From: Radicibacter daui
Lineage (GTDB): Bacteria; Pseudomonadota; Alphaproteobacteria; Radicibacterales; Radicibacteraceae
DNA: 64,000 nucleotides
Assembly: GCA_030657355.1 (NCBI GenBank)
Contig: CP131056.1
Span: 3,058,501-3,122,500, forward strand
Direction of reading: 5' to 3'
Notes under the pieces: model-generated
Databases searched by the model: none
What the model was told of the DNA's origin: nothing
What the model saw: only the letters and a program-made list of their open reading frames with translations
Position numbers and translations under genes: made by a program
Shown here: one piece after another, positions 20,937 through 29,164 of the stretch
Position numbering within the stretch: the first letter of the stretch is position 1
Layout: each line of letters starts with the position of its first letter

Positions 20937-21791
20937 TCAGAATACCATCAAACCGCCGGGCGCGCGGGCGGCAAGCTGCAGGTTGCTGGCAGCCGCCAGT
21001 TGCAAGGCAAGTGCCGTGGGAGCGGACAGGGTTACCAGCGCCGGCACGCCGGCAATCGCCGCCTTCTGCACCAGCTCGAAACTGCAGCGGCTGGACATCA
21101 CGATAAAGCCGTCGGCCGGGTCCTGCCCGCCGCGCAGCAACGCGCCGATCAGCTTGTCGAGCGCGTTGTGGCGGCCAACATCCTCCCGCGACAGGCGGAT
21201 GGCGCCGGTCTCGGTATCACACCACATCGCGGCGTGAACCGAGCGGGTTTCGGCGTTGAGCGGCTGCCAAGCCGGCATGGCATCGAGCGCCGCCAGCATG
21301 ATGTCAGGCGCAACCTCGCGCGGGCAGCTGACGGGCTTCGGGTTCCTCACCGCTTCGGCAAGGGTCGCCACGCCACACAGGCCGCAGCCGGTACGCCCGG
21401 AAATCTCGCGCTGGCTTTCGGCGCGGCGCTCCCCGGCCTTGCCCGCAACGGTCGTGATCTCCACGCCGTAACCGATGCAGCCCGGCACCAGCTCCATGGC
21501 GGCGATGTCACCGGCCGTGGCGACATAACCCTCGGTCACGGCAAAACCGGTGGCAAAATCATCGAGATCCGCCGGTGTCGTCATCATGACCACGGAAGCC
21601 GCGCCATCAAAGCGCAAGGCAACCGGCACTTCCTCCGCCACCGCCCAGCGCCGGTCTTCCGGCCATCCGCCGGAGCGCGCATGAAAGCGCCCTCCGGTCA
21701 GCAGGCTGACTTTGAAGTCAGGTTGGGCTTCGGCACCGGGCGACTGCGTCTCCTCGTCGCCGGCCAGCGGAAGGGGAAAAGAAAGGTTCAC
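20937..21791 (-). CDS. fdhD: Formate dehydrogenase accessory sulfurtransferase FdhD
   Basis: This 284-residue protein transfers sulfur to the molybdenum cofactor for formate-dehydrogenase-type enzymes. The reactive motif CGLC is at 136-139 in SGRTGCGLCG, and the C-terminal region has DVGRHNALDKL and SRCSFELVQKA. It overlaps the end of the adjacent molybdoenzyme gene as ATGA, so the two are co-translated. Its last 50 bp are duplicated, imperfectly, 400 bp downstream. Confidence 0.95.
   Translation of the reverse strand: MNLSFPLPLAGDEETQSPGAEAQPDFKVSLLTGGRFHARSGGWPEDRRWAVAEEVPVALRFDGAASVVMMTTPADLDDFATGFAVTEGYVATAGDIAAMELVPGCIGYGVEITTVAGKAGERRAESQREISGRTGCGLCGVATLAEAVRNPKPVSCPREVAPDIMLAALDAMPAWQPLNAETRSVHAAMWCDTETGAIRLSREDVGRHNALDKLIGALLRGGQDPADGFIVMSSRCSFELVQKAAIAGVPALVTLSAPTALALQLAAASNLQLAARAPGGLMVF
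20944..20992. repeat. Direct repeat: fdhD 3' end, intact copy
   Basis: This is the intact partner of the degraded copy at 20499-20539. It encodes the C-terminal residues of FdhD. Confidence 0.7.
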
Positions 21792-24121
21792 TCGGCTGCC
21801 ACAGCCGCAGCTGCGCTCCCTGCACCGCCGGCCACAGCGCCGGCGAGGCCCTTGATGATGCGTACCGGCACGGATTTGGACGCCGGCACCTTGCTGAGCT
21901 CGGCATGATGGGCCAGCGGCACCAGCACGTTAAGCTCGGGGAAATAACCGGCAAGGCTGCCCATGGGCATGTCGTAGCGGGTGGCCCGCAGGCCATGCAC
22001 CTCGCGCTCCACCCCGTCATCCGCAGCCGACGAGAGCGTCACGAGATCACCCTCGACAATACCGAGGCGCTGCATGTCATCGCCATTCATCATAACGATC
22101 ATGCGGCTGCCATAGATGCCTCGCAGCCGGTCATTATAGTTATAGACGGTGGTGTTGAACTGGCTGCCGCTGCGCAGCGTCATCAGCAGGAAGATATCCG
22201 GATCGTCGAGATGCGGGCGGGAGAGACTGTCCGGCATGACGAAATTGGCCTTGCCGGTGGATGTCTTCCAGATGCGCTCGCGCACCGGCAGCGGCCGCGG
22301 GAAACCGCCGCGCCGGGTAAAGCGCGCCTCGAAATCGCGGAAGACGTCCGGCCAGGTGGCCTCGATGGCGGCGCGCACCTTTGAATAATCATCCACCCAG
22401 CCGCGCCAGTCGACCGTGCCGCCCTCGCCCAGTGTTGCCCGCGCCATGCCGGCAACGATGGCAGGCTCGGAGAGCAGATGCGGGCTTGCCGGCTCCGCCA
22501 CCCCTTCCGAAGCGCTGATATAGGTCATGCTGTCTTCCAGCGAGACCTTCTGCGGGCCGCTGGCCTGCCGGTCGATCTCGGTGCGGCCGAGGCAGGGCAA
22601 GAGGTAGGTGACTGCTCCCGGCACCAGATGGGTGTGGTTCAGCTTGGTGGCGATCTGCACGGAAAGGCGCAGGCGGCCGAAGGCCTCCGTCACCGCCTTC
22701 TGCTCTGGCACCGCGCGCAGGAAATTACCACCAAGGCTGATGAAGGCGCGCGCACTGCCGTCGATCACCGCAGCGCAGGTCTCGACCGTGCTGTGCCCTT
22801 CCCAGCGCGGCGGCTCGAAGCTGTACATCGCGGCCAGCTTGTCGAGCGGCGCGAGCTCCGGCTTCTCGGTAATGCCGACGGTGCGCTGGCCCTGCACGTT
22901 GGAATGGCCGCGGATGGGCAAGATGCCGGCACCCGGGCGGCCTATATTGCCGCGCAGCAGCAAGAGGTTGATGATCATGCGCGCCGTCTCGACGCCATAA
23001 CGGTGCTGCGTCACGCCCATGCCGAAGCAGGCGACGGTCGCCCGCGAGGCCATGTAGCTGTCCGCCGCCTTCTCTATATCCGCGCGGGCAAGGCCGGAGC
23101 GTTTTTCGATTTCCTCCCACGCCATGGCCCGGACCAGCGCCACGAACTCTTCAAAACCGTGGGTGTGTTCGGCGAGGAACGCCACATCCAGCACCCTGTC
23201 GCCGCCATGTTTGACGGCATGGTCATCGGCCGCGATCACCGCCTTGCACATGCCCATGATCGCCGCGCTGTCGCCGCCGGGCTTCAGCTGGAGATATTGC
23301 GAGCTGATGCGGGTCTCGCCGCCGGTCAGCATCTCGAGGGGATTTTGCGGGTTGGAGAAACGCTCAAGCCCGCGTTCCTTCAGCGGGTTGAAGGTGATGA
23401 TGGCGGCGCCGCGTTTTGAAGCCCCCTGCAGCGGGTGCAGAATGCGCGGGGCGTTGATGCCGATATTGTGGCCGAACACGAAGATGCAGTCGGCCTTGTC
23501 CAGATCCTCCAGCAGGATGGAGGCAACGCCCGAACCGATGCTCATCGGCAGCGCGACGGATGTCGTCTCGTGGCACATGTTGGAGCTGTCGGGGAAATGC
23601 TGGGTTCCGTACATGCGCCCGAACAGCTGGTACATGTAGGAGGTCTCCAGCGAGGCGCGGCCGGAGGCATAGAAGATGGCGGCGCGCGGATCGGTCGCGC
23701 GCAGCTCGGCGCCGATTTCGGCAAAGGCCTCTTCCCATTCCACCGGCACGTAGGTGTCGCTGGATGCGTCATACCGCATCGGGTGTGTCAGGCGGCCGAC
23801 ATTTTCCAGCTCATGATCGCCCCAGCTTTTGAGCTGCGCGAGCGTGTGGCTGGCAAAGAATTCCGGCGTGGCGCGCTTGCCCGTCATCTCCCAGGCTGTC
23901 GCCTCGGCGCCGTTGAGGCAGAATTCCGGCCCATGCCCCTTGGCCGGCTTGGGCCAGGCGCAGCTGGTACACATAAAGCCGCCGGGCTGGTTCTGCCGGG
24001 CCAGCGCCTTGACGCTGGCAACCGCCGCGCCCTGCCCCATCACCGCCGAGGCAAGCGCCTTGACCGATCCCCACCCGCCGGCGGGGCCCTTGTAGGGGCT
24101 GACACGGAACTTGCGGCTCAT
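21788..24121 (-). CDS. FdhF/YdeP-family molybdopterin oxidoreductase
   Basis: This 777-residue bis-MGD enzyme has CTSC at 51-54 and Cys68 as an Fe-S site with three visible cysteines, as in the YdeP subgroup. NMCHETTS (Cys183-His184) matches the molybdenum-ligating Cys-His of formate dehydrogenases. Further motifs are FGHNIGINAPRILH, FGMGVTQHRYGVE and GHSNVQGQRTVGI. A C-terminal molydopterin-binding domain follows. YdeP proteins are linked to acid resistance or unknown redox reactions; formate oxidation is not shown. It is co-translated with fdhD, and no electron-transfer or membrane subunit gene is adjacent. No Tat signal is evident, so it is cytoplasmic. Confidence 0.9.
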   Translation of the reverse strand: MSRKFRVSPYKGPAGGWGSVKALASAVMGQGAAVASVKALARQNQPGGFMCTSCAWPKPAKGHGPEFCLNGAEATAWEMTGKRATPEFFASHTLAQLKSWGDHELENVGRLTHPMRYDASSDTYVPVEWEEAFAEIGAELRATDPRAAIFYASGRASLETSYMYQLFGRMYGTQHFPDSSNMCHETTSVALPMSIGSGVASILLEDLDKADCIFVFGHNIGINAPRILHPLQGASKRGAAIITFNPLKERGLERFSNPQNPLEMLTGGETRISSQYLQLKPGGDSAAIMGMCKAVIAADDHAVKHGGDRVLDVAFLAEHTHGFEEFVALVRAMAWEEIEKRSGLARADIEKAADSYMASRATVACFGMGVTQHRYGVETARMIINLLLLRGNIGRPGAGILPIRGHSNVQGQRTVGITEKPELAPLDKLAAMYSFEPPRWEGHSTVETCAAVIDGSARAFISLGGNFLRAVPEQKAVTEAFGRLRLSVQIATKLNHTHLVPGAVTYLLPCLGRTEIDRQASGPQKVSLEDSMTYISASEGVAEPASPHLLSEPAIVAGMARATLGEGGTVDWRGWVDDYSKVRAAIEATWPDVFRDFEARFTRRGGFPRPLPVRERIWKTSTGKANFVMPDSLSRPHLDDPDIFLLMTLRSGSQFNTTVYNYNDRLRGIYGSRMIVMMNGDDMQRLGIVEGDLVTLSSAADDGVEREVHGLRATRYDMPMGSLAGYFPELNVLVPLAHHAELSKVPASKSVPVRIIKGLAGAVAGGAGSAAAAVAAE

Positions 24122-24335
24122 GATCTTTCTGCCTCTTTTTGCATCCGGAAGGCCGGGGCCCTCCGGGGGACGATTTCCCTTACCCTAGCACCCCGCTGCC
24201 GGACGGCAACGGGAGCGAGGGTCGCGCCCGGCACCCGGTAGTGCCGGTCAAAAATGGACGCTCAAATGCCACTGGCACAAAGCCGGTTGCTTGATACCTT
24301 GGAGCACCAGCAATTCCTTGAATGATGGCCCCACG

Positions 24336-25250
24336 ATGTCCTCCTCCTATTCCATTGGCGTTGCCAGCCGCTGCGGCAAGGCCGATGTCAGCGATTTTAC
24401 AGTTTTTATCGACGAGTTGGAGGGGCTGGGGCTCGATATGATCGAGCTGCCGCTGTGCGAGTTGGACCTGCTGGTGGGCGGCCGGATGGTGGGCGAACGG
24501 GTGGGCCGCCTCAAGGAGGCGATGGCCGGACGAACCTTTCGCTGGAGCGGCCACGGCGCCATCGGCCTCAACTTTCTGGATGACGAGGCGCGGCTGGCGA
24601 TGCACCGCGCGACCGCAAGGGCCTATGTCGAACTTGCCGCCGAGATCGGCGCCGAGCGGCTGGTGATCCATAGCGGGCAATATGGCCGGCTCGACGAGGC
24701 GGAGATCAGTCGCCGCTATGCCCGCCAGCGTGAAGAATTGCTGGTACTGGGTGAGTTTTCCTCAAGCCACGGCGTGCTGGTGTGCGTGGAAAATGTCTTC
24801 GGCCATGAAGGCGGACCGGGAACGGCGCTGCCGGGAGAACTGGCGCGCGAACTGGCCGCCACTCCACACCCGGCGCTGACCGGCACGCTCGACTTCTCCC
24901 ACGGTTATATCCACTCCACCGCCTGCGGCGCCGATTTCGTGGCCGGCGCGCTGGCGATGATGCCGCTCTCCCGCCATCTGCACATTCATGACAGCTTCGG
25001 CGTGCCGAAGACGATCTGGACCTATAACCCGGCCGAGGATGCCGCCATGGGCATGGGCGACCTGCACCTGCCCCCCGGCTGGGGCAGCCTGCCCTTCGAC
25101 CGGCTGATGCGCGAAGGCACCCTGCCCGCCGATGCTGTGTTCATGATCGAACTGCACCCACGCTGCTGGGATGCGCTGGGGGAGACGGTGGAAGCAACAC
25201 GGCGGCTGATGGAGAAAGCTGCCAGAGGCAGCGCCCCCGCGGCAGCGTGA
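24336..25250 (+). CDS. Sugar phosphate isomerase/epimerase-family TIM-barrel protein
   Basis: This protein of about 304 residues has the AP-endonuclease-2-like barrel. Metal-ligand motifs are visible in order: LVIHSGQYG, CVENVFGHEG, GTLDFSHGYIHS, HLHIHDSFG and MIELHPRCW. Such proteins isomerise or epimerise sugars or inositol derivatives, so the substrate is open. A TTG start at 24291 is possible, but the ATG at 24336 gives the normal N-terminus; neither has a good ribosome-binding site. It is divergent from the molybdoenzyme operon and 118 bp ahead of a glycosyltransferase operon that may use its product. Confidence 0.8.
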   Translation: MSSSYSIGVASRCGKADVSDFTVFIDELEGLGLDMIELPLCELDLLVGGRMVGERVGRLKEAMAGRTFRWSGHGAIGLNFLDDEARLAMHRATARAYVELAAEIGAERLVIHSGQYGRLDEAEISRRYARQREELLVLGEFSSSHGVLVCVENVFGHEGGPGTALPGELARELAATPHPALTGTLDFSHGYIHSTACGADFVAGALAMMPLSRHLHIHDSFGVPKTIWTYNPAEDAAMGMGDLHLPPGWGSLPFDRLMREGTLPADAVFMIELHPRCWDALGETVEATRRLMEKAARGSAPAAA

Positions 25251-25368
25251 CCGGTACCGGAACGCCCCTGCCTATGGCGCCGCGGCGCCCGGGCGGGTAT
25301 TGAAGGGGCACAGGGCATCCGCCGTCGGTGCCTCTGCCCAAAGACAAAAGCATGGCCAGCCCTTTCGT

Positions 25369-26889
25369 ATGACCGAGCGTCCTTTCTGGAGCGAACCCCG
25401 GACCGTCCGGGTCCTCATTCTTGCCCTGCTCGCCGCGCACGCCATCCTGCGCCTCAGCTTCTGGCCAACGCTGGGAGTGGACGACGCAGAACAGGCGCTC
25501 TTTGCCCATAGCTGGCAGTGGAGCTATCGCTTCCGCCAGCCGCCGCTCTTTACCTGGCTCTTGATGCTGGTGTCGCAGGAGCTGGGCATCAACATCGTGG
25601 CGCTCACGGCGCTGCGTTATGGGCTGCTGGCGGTCTGTTTCCTTTCCACCTACGCCACCGCCCTGCGCCTGATCCCTGACAAGCGCCTTGCCGCCCTTGC
25701 CGGCTTTTCTTTCCTCGGCATCTACACCTTCGCCTATTACAGCCATCACGACCTGACCCACACCACCATGATGGCAACCGCCGTGGCGGTCAGCTGGTAC
25801 CTGATGGTGCGCCTTGCCGAAGAGCAAAGTTCCCGCTGGTATGTGGCGCTCGGTTTTGCCTTTGCCGCTGGCGTTCTGGGCAAATGGAACTTTGCGCTGC
25901 TGCCGATCTCGCTGGCGCTGACCGCGCTGCTGCTGCCGCGTTACCGGCATCTGGTCCTTACCTGGCGCCTGCTGCTCACCATCGCCATCTCGGTTGCCTG
26001 CGTGCTACCGACGGTCACTTATGTGCTGAGCCTCTCCCCGCCCTTCACCGCCATTACCGGCGCGGTGCTGCATGACGGGCGCGGCCCCTTCACCACGCTG
26101 GCCGTCGGCACGGGTGAGCTTGCCAAATCCCTGATCGCCTATCCCGAACCGCTGCTGCCGCTGCTGCTGCTCTGCCTCGGCACGGCGCTCTGGCGCGGCT
26201 GGCGCGCACCGGCCGAAAGCGGCGGCCCGGCGCTCGGCAGCGATTTTGTCGGCTGGGCGATGGTGGTTTCCATCGCGCTGCACTGGCTGCTGGTGCCGAC
26301 CCTGGGCGCAACCGAATTCACCGAGCGCTGGATGCAGCCGGCGATCATGATCCTGCCGGTCTGGCTCCTGATGCTAGCCGGGCGTGGCTCTCCGGCCCCA
26401 AGGGCAATCACCGCGCTGGCCGTGCTGCTGGCCGTTCTGGCCATCGCCGCTTTTGCGGCCCGGGTCATTACCTGGAACCAGCCGGCCGGCCGGGGGCATG
26501 CCCGCGACAAGGTGCCCTTTGCCGATCTGTCGCGTGAACTGGCCCGTATCGGCTTTGACGGCACCGGTACCATTCTGGTGCCCGACCTGCATGAGGGCGG
26601 TAATCTGCGGATTAACTTTCCCGCGGCGCGCACCATCGCGGCCGGATGGCCGCCCGCCCTGTGGCCGACCCCGGCCGGGAATGGCCAGTGCCTTGTCGCC
26701 TGGCCCGATAATGGCGATGGCGAGCGCAATGAGGCCATCGTCAGCGACTACCTCCAAAAAGAGCTTGGCGGCAGCATGGATGCCCCGCATATACGCGGCA
26801 CAGTCAGCGGCCTCATGAAAGGCAGCACGACGCGCTTTTACCGCCTGGCTTACCGTCTCTACCCGCAACCGAATGGCGACTGCCGATGA
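25369..26889 (+). CDS. GT39-family (ArnT/PMT-like) membrane glycosyltransferase
   Basis: The protein has about 506 residues with some ten to twelve hydrophobic segments. The first periplasmic loop carries the acidic motif GVDDAEQALFAHSWQW followed by FRQPPLFTWLL, typical of enzymes that move a sugar from a polyprenyl-phosphate carrier to lipid or protein. The ATG at 25369 is preferred to an upstream TTG at 25300. Its stop overlaps the next gene as ATGA. With the following GT2 and flippase-like genes it forms a complete charge-flip-transfer module; the acceptor is unknown. Confidence 0.85.
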   Translation: MTERPFWSEPRTVRVLILALLAAHAILRLSFWPTLGVDDAEQALFAHSWQWSYRFRQPPLFTWLLMLVSQELGINIVALTALRYGLLAVCFLSTYATALRLIPDKRLAALAGFSFLGIYTFAYYSHHDLTHTTMMATAVAVSWYLMVRLAEEQSSRWYVALGFAFAAGVLGKWNFALLPISLALTALLLPRYRHLVLTWRLLLTIAISVACVLPTVTYVLSLSPPFTAITGAVLHDGRGPFTTLAVGTGELAKSLIAYPEPLLPLLLLCLGTALWRGWRAPAESGGPALGSDFVGWAMVVSIALHWLLVPTLGATEFTERWMQPAIMILPVWLLMLAGRGSPAPRAITALAVLLAVLAIAAFAARVITWNQPAGRGHARDKVPFADLSRELARIGFDGTGTILVPDLHEGGNLRINFPAARTIAAGWPPALWPTPAGNGQCLVAWPDNGDGERNEAIVSDYLQKELGGSMDAPHIRGTVSGLMKGSTTRFYRLAYRLYPQPNGDCR

Positions 26890-27899
26890 CCGACAATCCC
26901 GTTGCTGCCTCCGCCGAAGCCGCCTGCGCGGCTTCCCGCATCAGCATTGTCGTGCCCGCCAAGGAAGAAGCGCCGACGCTGCCGATCCTGGTGAACCGCA
27001 TTCGCGAGGTTTGCGCCGAAGCATCGCTTGATCTTGCCGAGATCGTGCTGGTGGATGATGGCAGCCGCGACAACAGCTGGCAGGTGATGAAGGACCTTGC
27101 TGCCGCCGGCAACGATGTGAAGGCCATCCGCCTGCGCCGCAATTTCGGCAAGGCCACCGGCCTTATGGTCGGCATCGAGGCGACCACCGGTGATATCGTC
27201 ATCACCATGGATGCCGATTTGCAGGATGACCCGGCCGAGCTGCCGAAATTCGTCGCCATGATCGAAGCCGGGCACGATGTCGTCTCCGGCTGGAAGAAGG
27301 AGCGGCACGACCCGGTCTCCAAGACCCTGCCGTCACGTTTCTTCAACTGGATCACGGCCAAGGCCAGCGGCATTCCGCTGCATGACTTCAATTGCGGCTT
27401 CAAGGCCTATCGCCGCGAGATCTTCGACCGCGTGCAGCTTTATGGCGAGCTGCACCGCTATGTGCCGGTGCTGGCACATTCGCTCGGCTACAGCGTGGGC
27501 GAACTGGTGGTGCAGCACCATGCGCGCGAGCATGGCGTCTCCAAATACGGCATCAGCCGTTTCCTGCGCGGGTTCCTGGACCTGCTGACGGTGCTGATGA
27601 TCACCCGTTACGCCTACCGGCCCGGCCATCTCTTCGGCGGCGTCGGCACCATCTTCTGCGGCCTTGGCGGCATCATGCTGGTCTATCTGACCCTGCTGAA
27701 ACTGCTGGCCGGCGCCGAGATCGGCGGCCGCCCGCTGCTCTTGCTGGGGGTCATGCTGGTCATCATCGGTATCCAGCTGCTGCTGTTCGGCCTGCTCGCC
27801 GAACTGGTGAACAACCGCACCCAGCCGCCGGCCCGCAACGCCGACCTCATCAGCGCCCGCACCGATATCACCCCGGGCGCCAGCAACGGGACTAAATGA
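26886..27899 (+). CDS. DPM/GtrB-like polyprenyl-phosphate glycosyltransferase (GT2)
   Basis: This 337-residue protein has a GT-A domain: ISIVVPAKEEAPTLPILV, then VLVDDGSRDNSWQVM, LRRNFGKATGLMVG and the DxD-like MDADLQDDPAELP. Two C-terminal membrane helices (around 235-310) complete the GtrB/ArnC layout. It should load a sugar from a nucleotide donor onto undecaprenyl phosphate on the cytoplasmic face. It overlaps both neighbours as ATGA, so the three genes are translated together. Confidence 0.93.
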   Translation: MTDNPVAASAEAACAASRISIVVPAKEEAPTLPILVNRIREVCAEASLDLAEIVLVDDGSRDNSWQVMKDLAAAGNDVKAIRLRRNFGKATGLMVGIEATTGDIVITMDADLQDDPAELPKFVAMIEAGHDVVSGWKKERHDPVSKTLPSRFFNWITAKASGIPLHDFNCGFKAYRREIFDRVQLYGELHRYVPVLAHSLGYSVGELVVQHHAREHGVSKYGISRFLRGFLDLLTVLMITRYAYRPGHLFGGVGTIFCGLGGIMLVYLTLLKLLAGAEIGGRPLLLLGVMLVIIGIQLLLFGLLAELVNNRTQPPARNADLISARTDITPGASNGTK

Positions 27900-28855
27900 A
27901 GCGTCGCATCCTGATTTCCACGATCGTCGCGGTTGCGCTGACGGTCGTGGTGCTAAAGGCGCTGATCTCGCCGGAAACGCTCTCGGCGCTGGAGGCCGCG
28001 GCAAAAACCGCCAACCGCCCGCTGCTGCTGCTGGCACTCGCACTCAGCTTCGGCATGCAGCTGCTGCGCGCCGCGCGCTTCCGCATCACCGCCTTCGATG
28101 AGTTCGGCATCATCCCCGAGCGGCGCCTGATCGGCATCGCCCTGCAGATCAACGCCTTCAACTTCATCTTCCCCTTCCGCCTCGGCGAGCTGGGGTTCCC
28201 CGTACTGATGCGCCAGGCCTATGGGCTCGACATGGTGAAGGCGACCGGCATTCTGGTGCTGGTGCGCGTGCTCGATCTGCTGATGGTCGCCGCCCTGCTC
28301 TGCCTCGGCGCCGCACTCTGCGGCATCGCCTCGCCGGTACCCTTCGGCACCGGCGGCCTGCTTGTGCTGGCAGCGCTCTTCTTCCTGAGCCCGCTGCCGC
28401 TACTGGCCCTTGGCGGGCTGATGGCGGGACACCTTTACCGCGTGCCCTATATCGGACGCTTCCTTGAGAAGATGGCTTACGGGGTCACGGTGCTCGGCTC
28501 GGCCAAAGCGCGCCTTGCCACACTGCTCAGCACCTTTGCCATCTGGGGCGGGTTTTCGTTGCTGGCGATCTGCGTCACCTCCGCCGTCAGCACCGCCGTG
28601 CCGCCTGCCGCCGCCCTGATGGCCGGCGCCGCCAACAATGTGGCCTTCGCCCTGCCGGTCAACGGCGTCGCCGGCCTCGGCGCTGCACAGGCGGCCTGGG
28701 TGCAGGCGCTGCGTCTGGCCGGTATCGATTTCGAACCGGCGGTTGTCACCGCCCTTGCCGTGCACGCTGTCGTACTGGGCTCGGCGCTGCTTTTTGGTTT
28801 GCCGGCGGCACTGCGTTACTGGCTGAAGCGCAATACCGCAGCGCCATCGCCCTGA
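27896..28855 (+). CDS. LPTD / UPF0104-family membrane protein, putative glycolipid flippase
   Basis: This 319-residue protein has about eight hydrophobic segments and belongs to the lysylphosphatidylglycerol-synthase transmembrane (AglD/YbhN-like) family. Conserved features are FNFIFPFRLGELGFPVLMRQAYG and the glycine-rich GAANNVAFALPVNGVAGLGA. In glycan operons these proteins are thought to flip or present polyprenyl-linked sugars. Here it follows the enzyme that makes the carrier-linked sugar and the one that uses it. The flippase role is inferred from context. Confidence 0.8.
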   Translation: MKRRILISTIVAVALTVVVLKALISPETLSALEAAAKTANRPLLLLALALSFGMQLLRAARFRITAFDEFGIIPERRLIGIALQINAFNFIFPFRLGELGFPVLMRQAYGLDMVKATGILVLVRVLDLLMVAALLCLGAALCGIASPVPFGTGGLLVLAALFFLSPLPLLALGGLMAGHLYRVPYIGRFLEKMAYGVTVLGSAKARLATLLSTFAIWGGFSLLAICVTSAVSTAVPPAAALMAGAANNVAFALPVNGVAGLGAAQAAWVQALRLAGIDFEPAVVTALAVHAVVLGSALLFGLPAALRYWLKRNTAAPSP

Positions 28856-28977
28856 CATTTACCTGACTTTTTCTGCTGCTTTCCCGTTCTAAAAAGACGG
28901 GGCGGGCGGACCTATGCCCGCAAATCCATCTGGACAATTCCACCATAAATTACTAGAGGCTTTTCGGTGGATTAAGG

Positions 28978-29005
28978 TTGTCGGAAGTTCAACGTAATAT
29001 ATAAA
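28978..29005 (+). promoter_or_regulatory. Candidate promoter of the RTX gene
   Basis: TTGTCG and TATAAA are separated by 16 bp, about 160 bp upstream of the RTX start. The 309-bp gap 28856-29164 turns AT-rich here and holds no gene. No strong terminator for the preceding operon is seen; a weak CCCGT/ACGGG stem near 28887 is the only candidate. Confidence 0.35.
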
Positions 29006-29164
29006 AGTTTATGCATTTCAGTGCCGTAAGTCAACCTTCTGGAAAACAGAATTCTGACGAACAACGGCCTGAAAGCCCCCCGGGACAAAGAGACGCCGAG
29101 AATACCGGTCCATGATCGCTGATCGCCCCATCAGACAAGGGGCAGCATTAAGGCAGGAAAGCTG

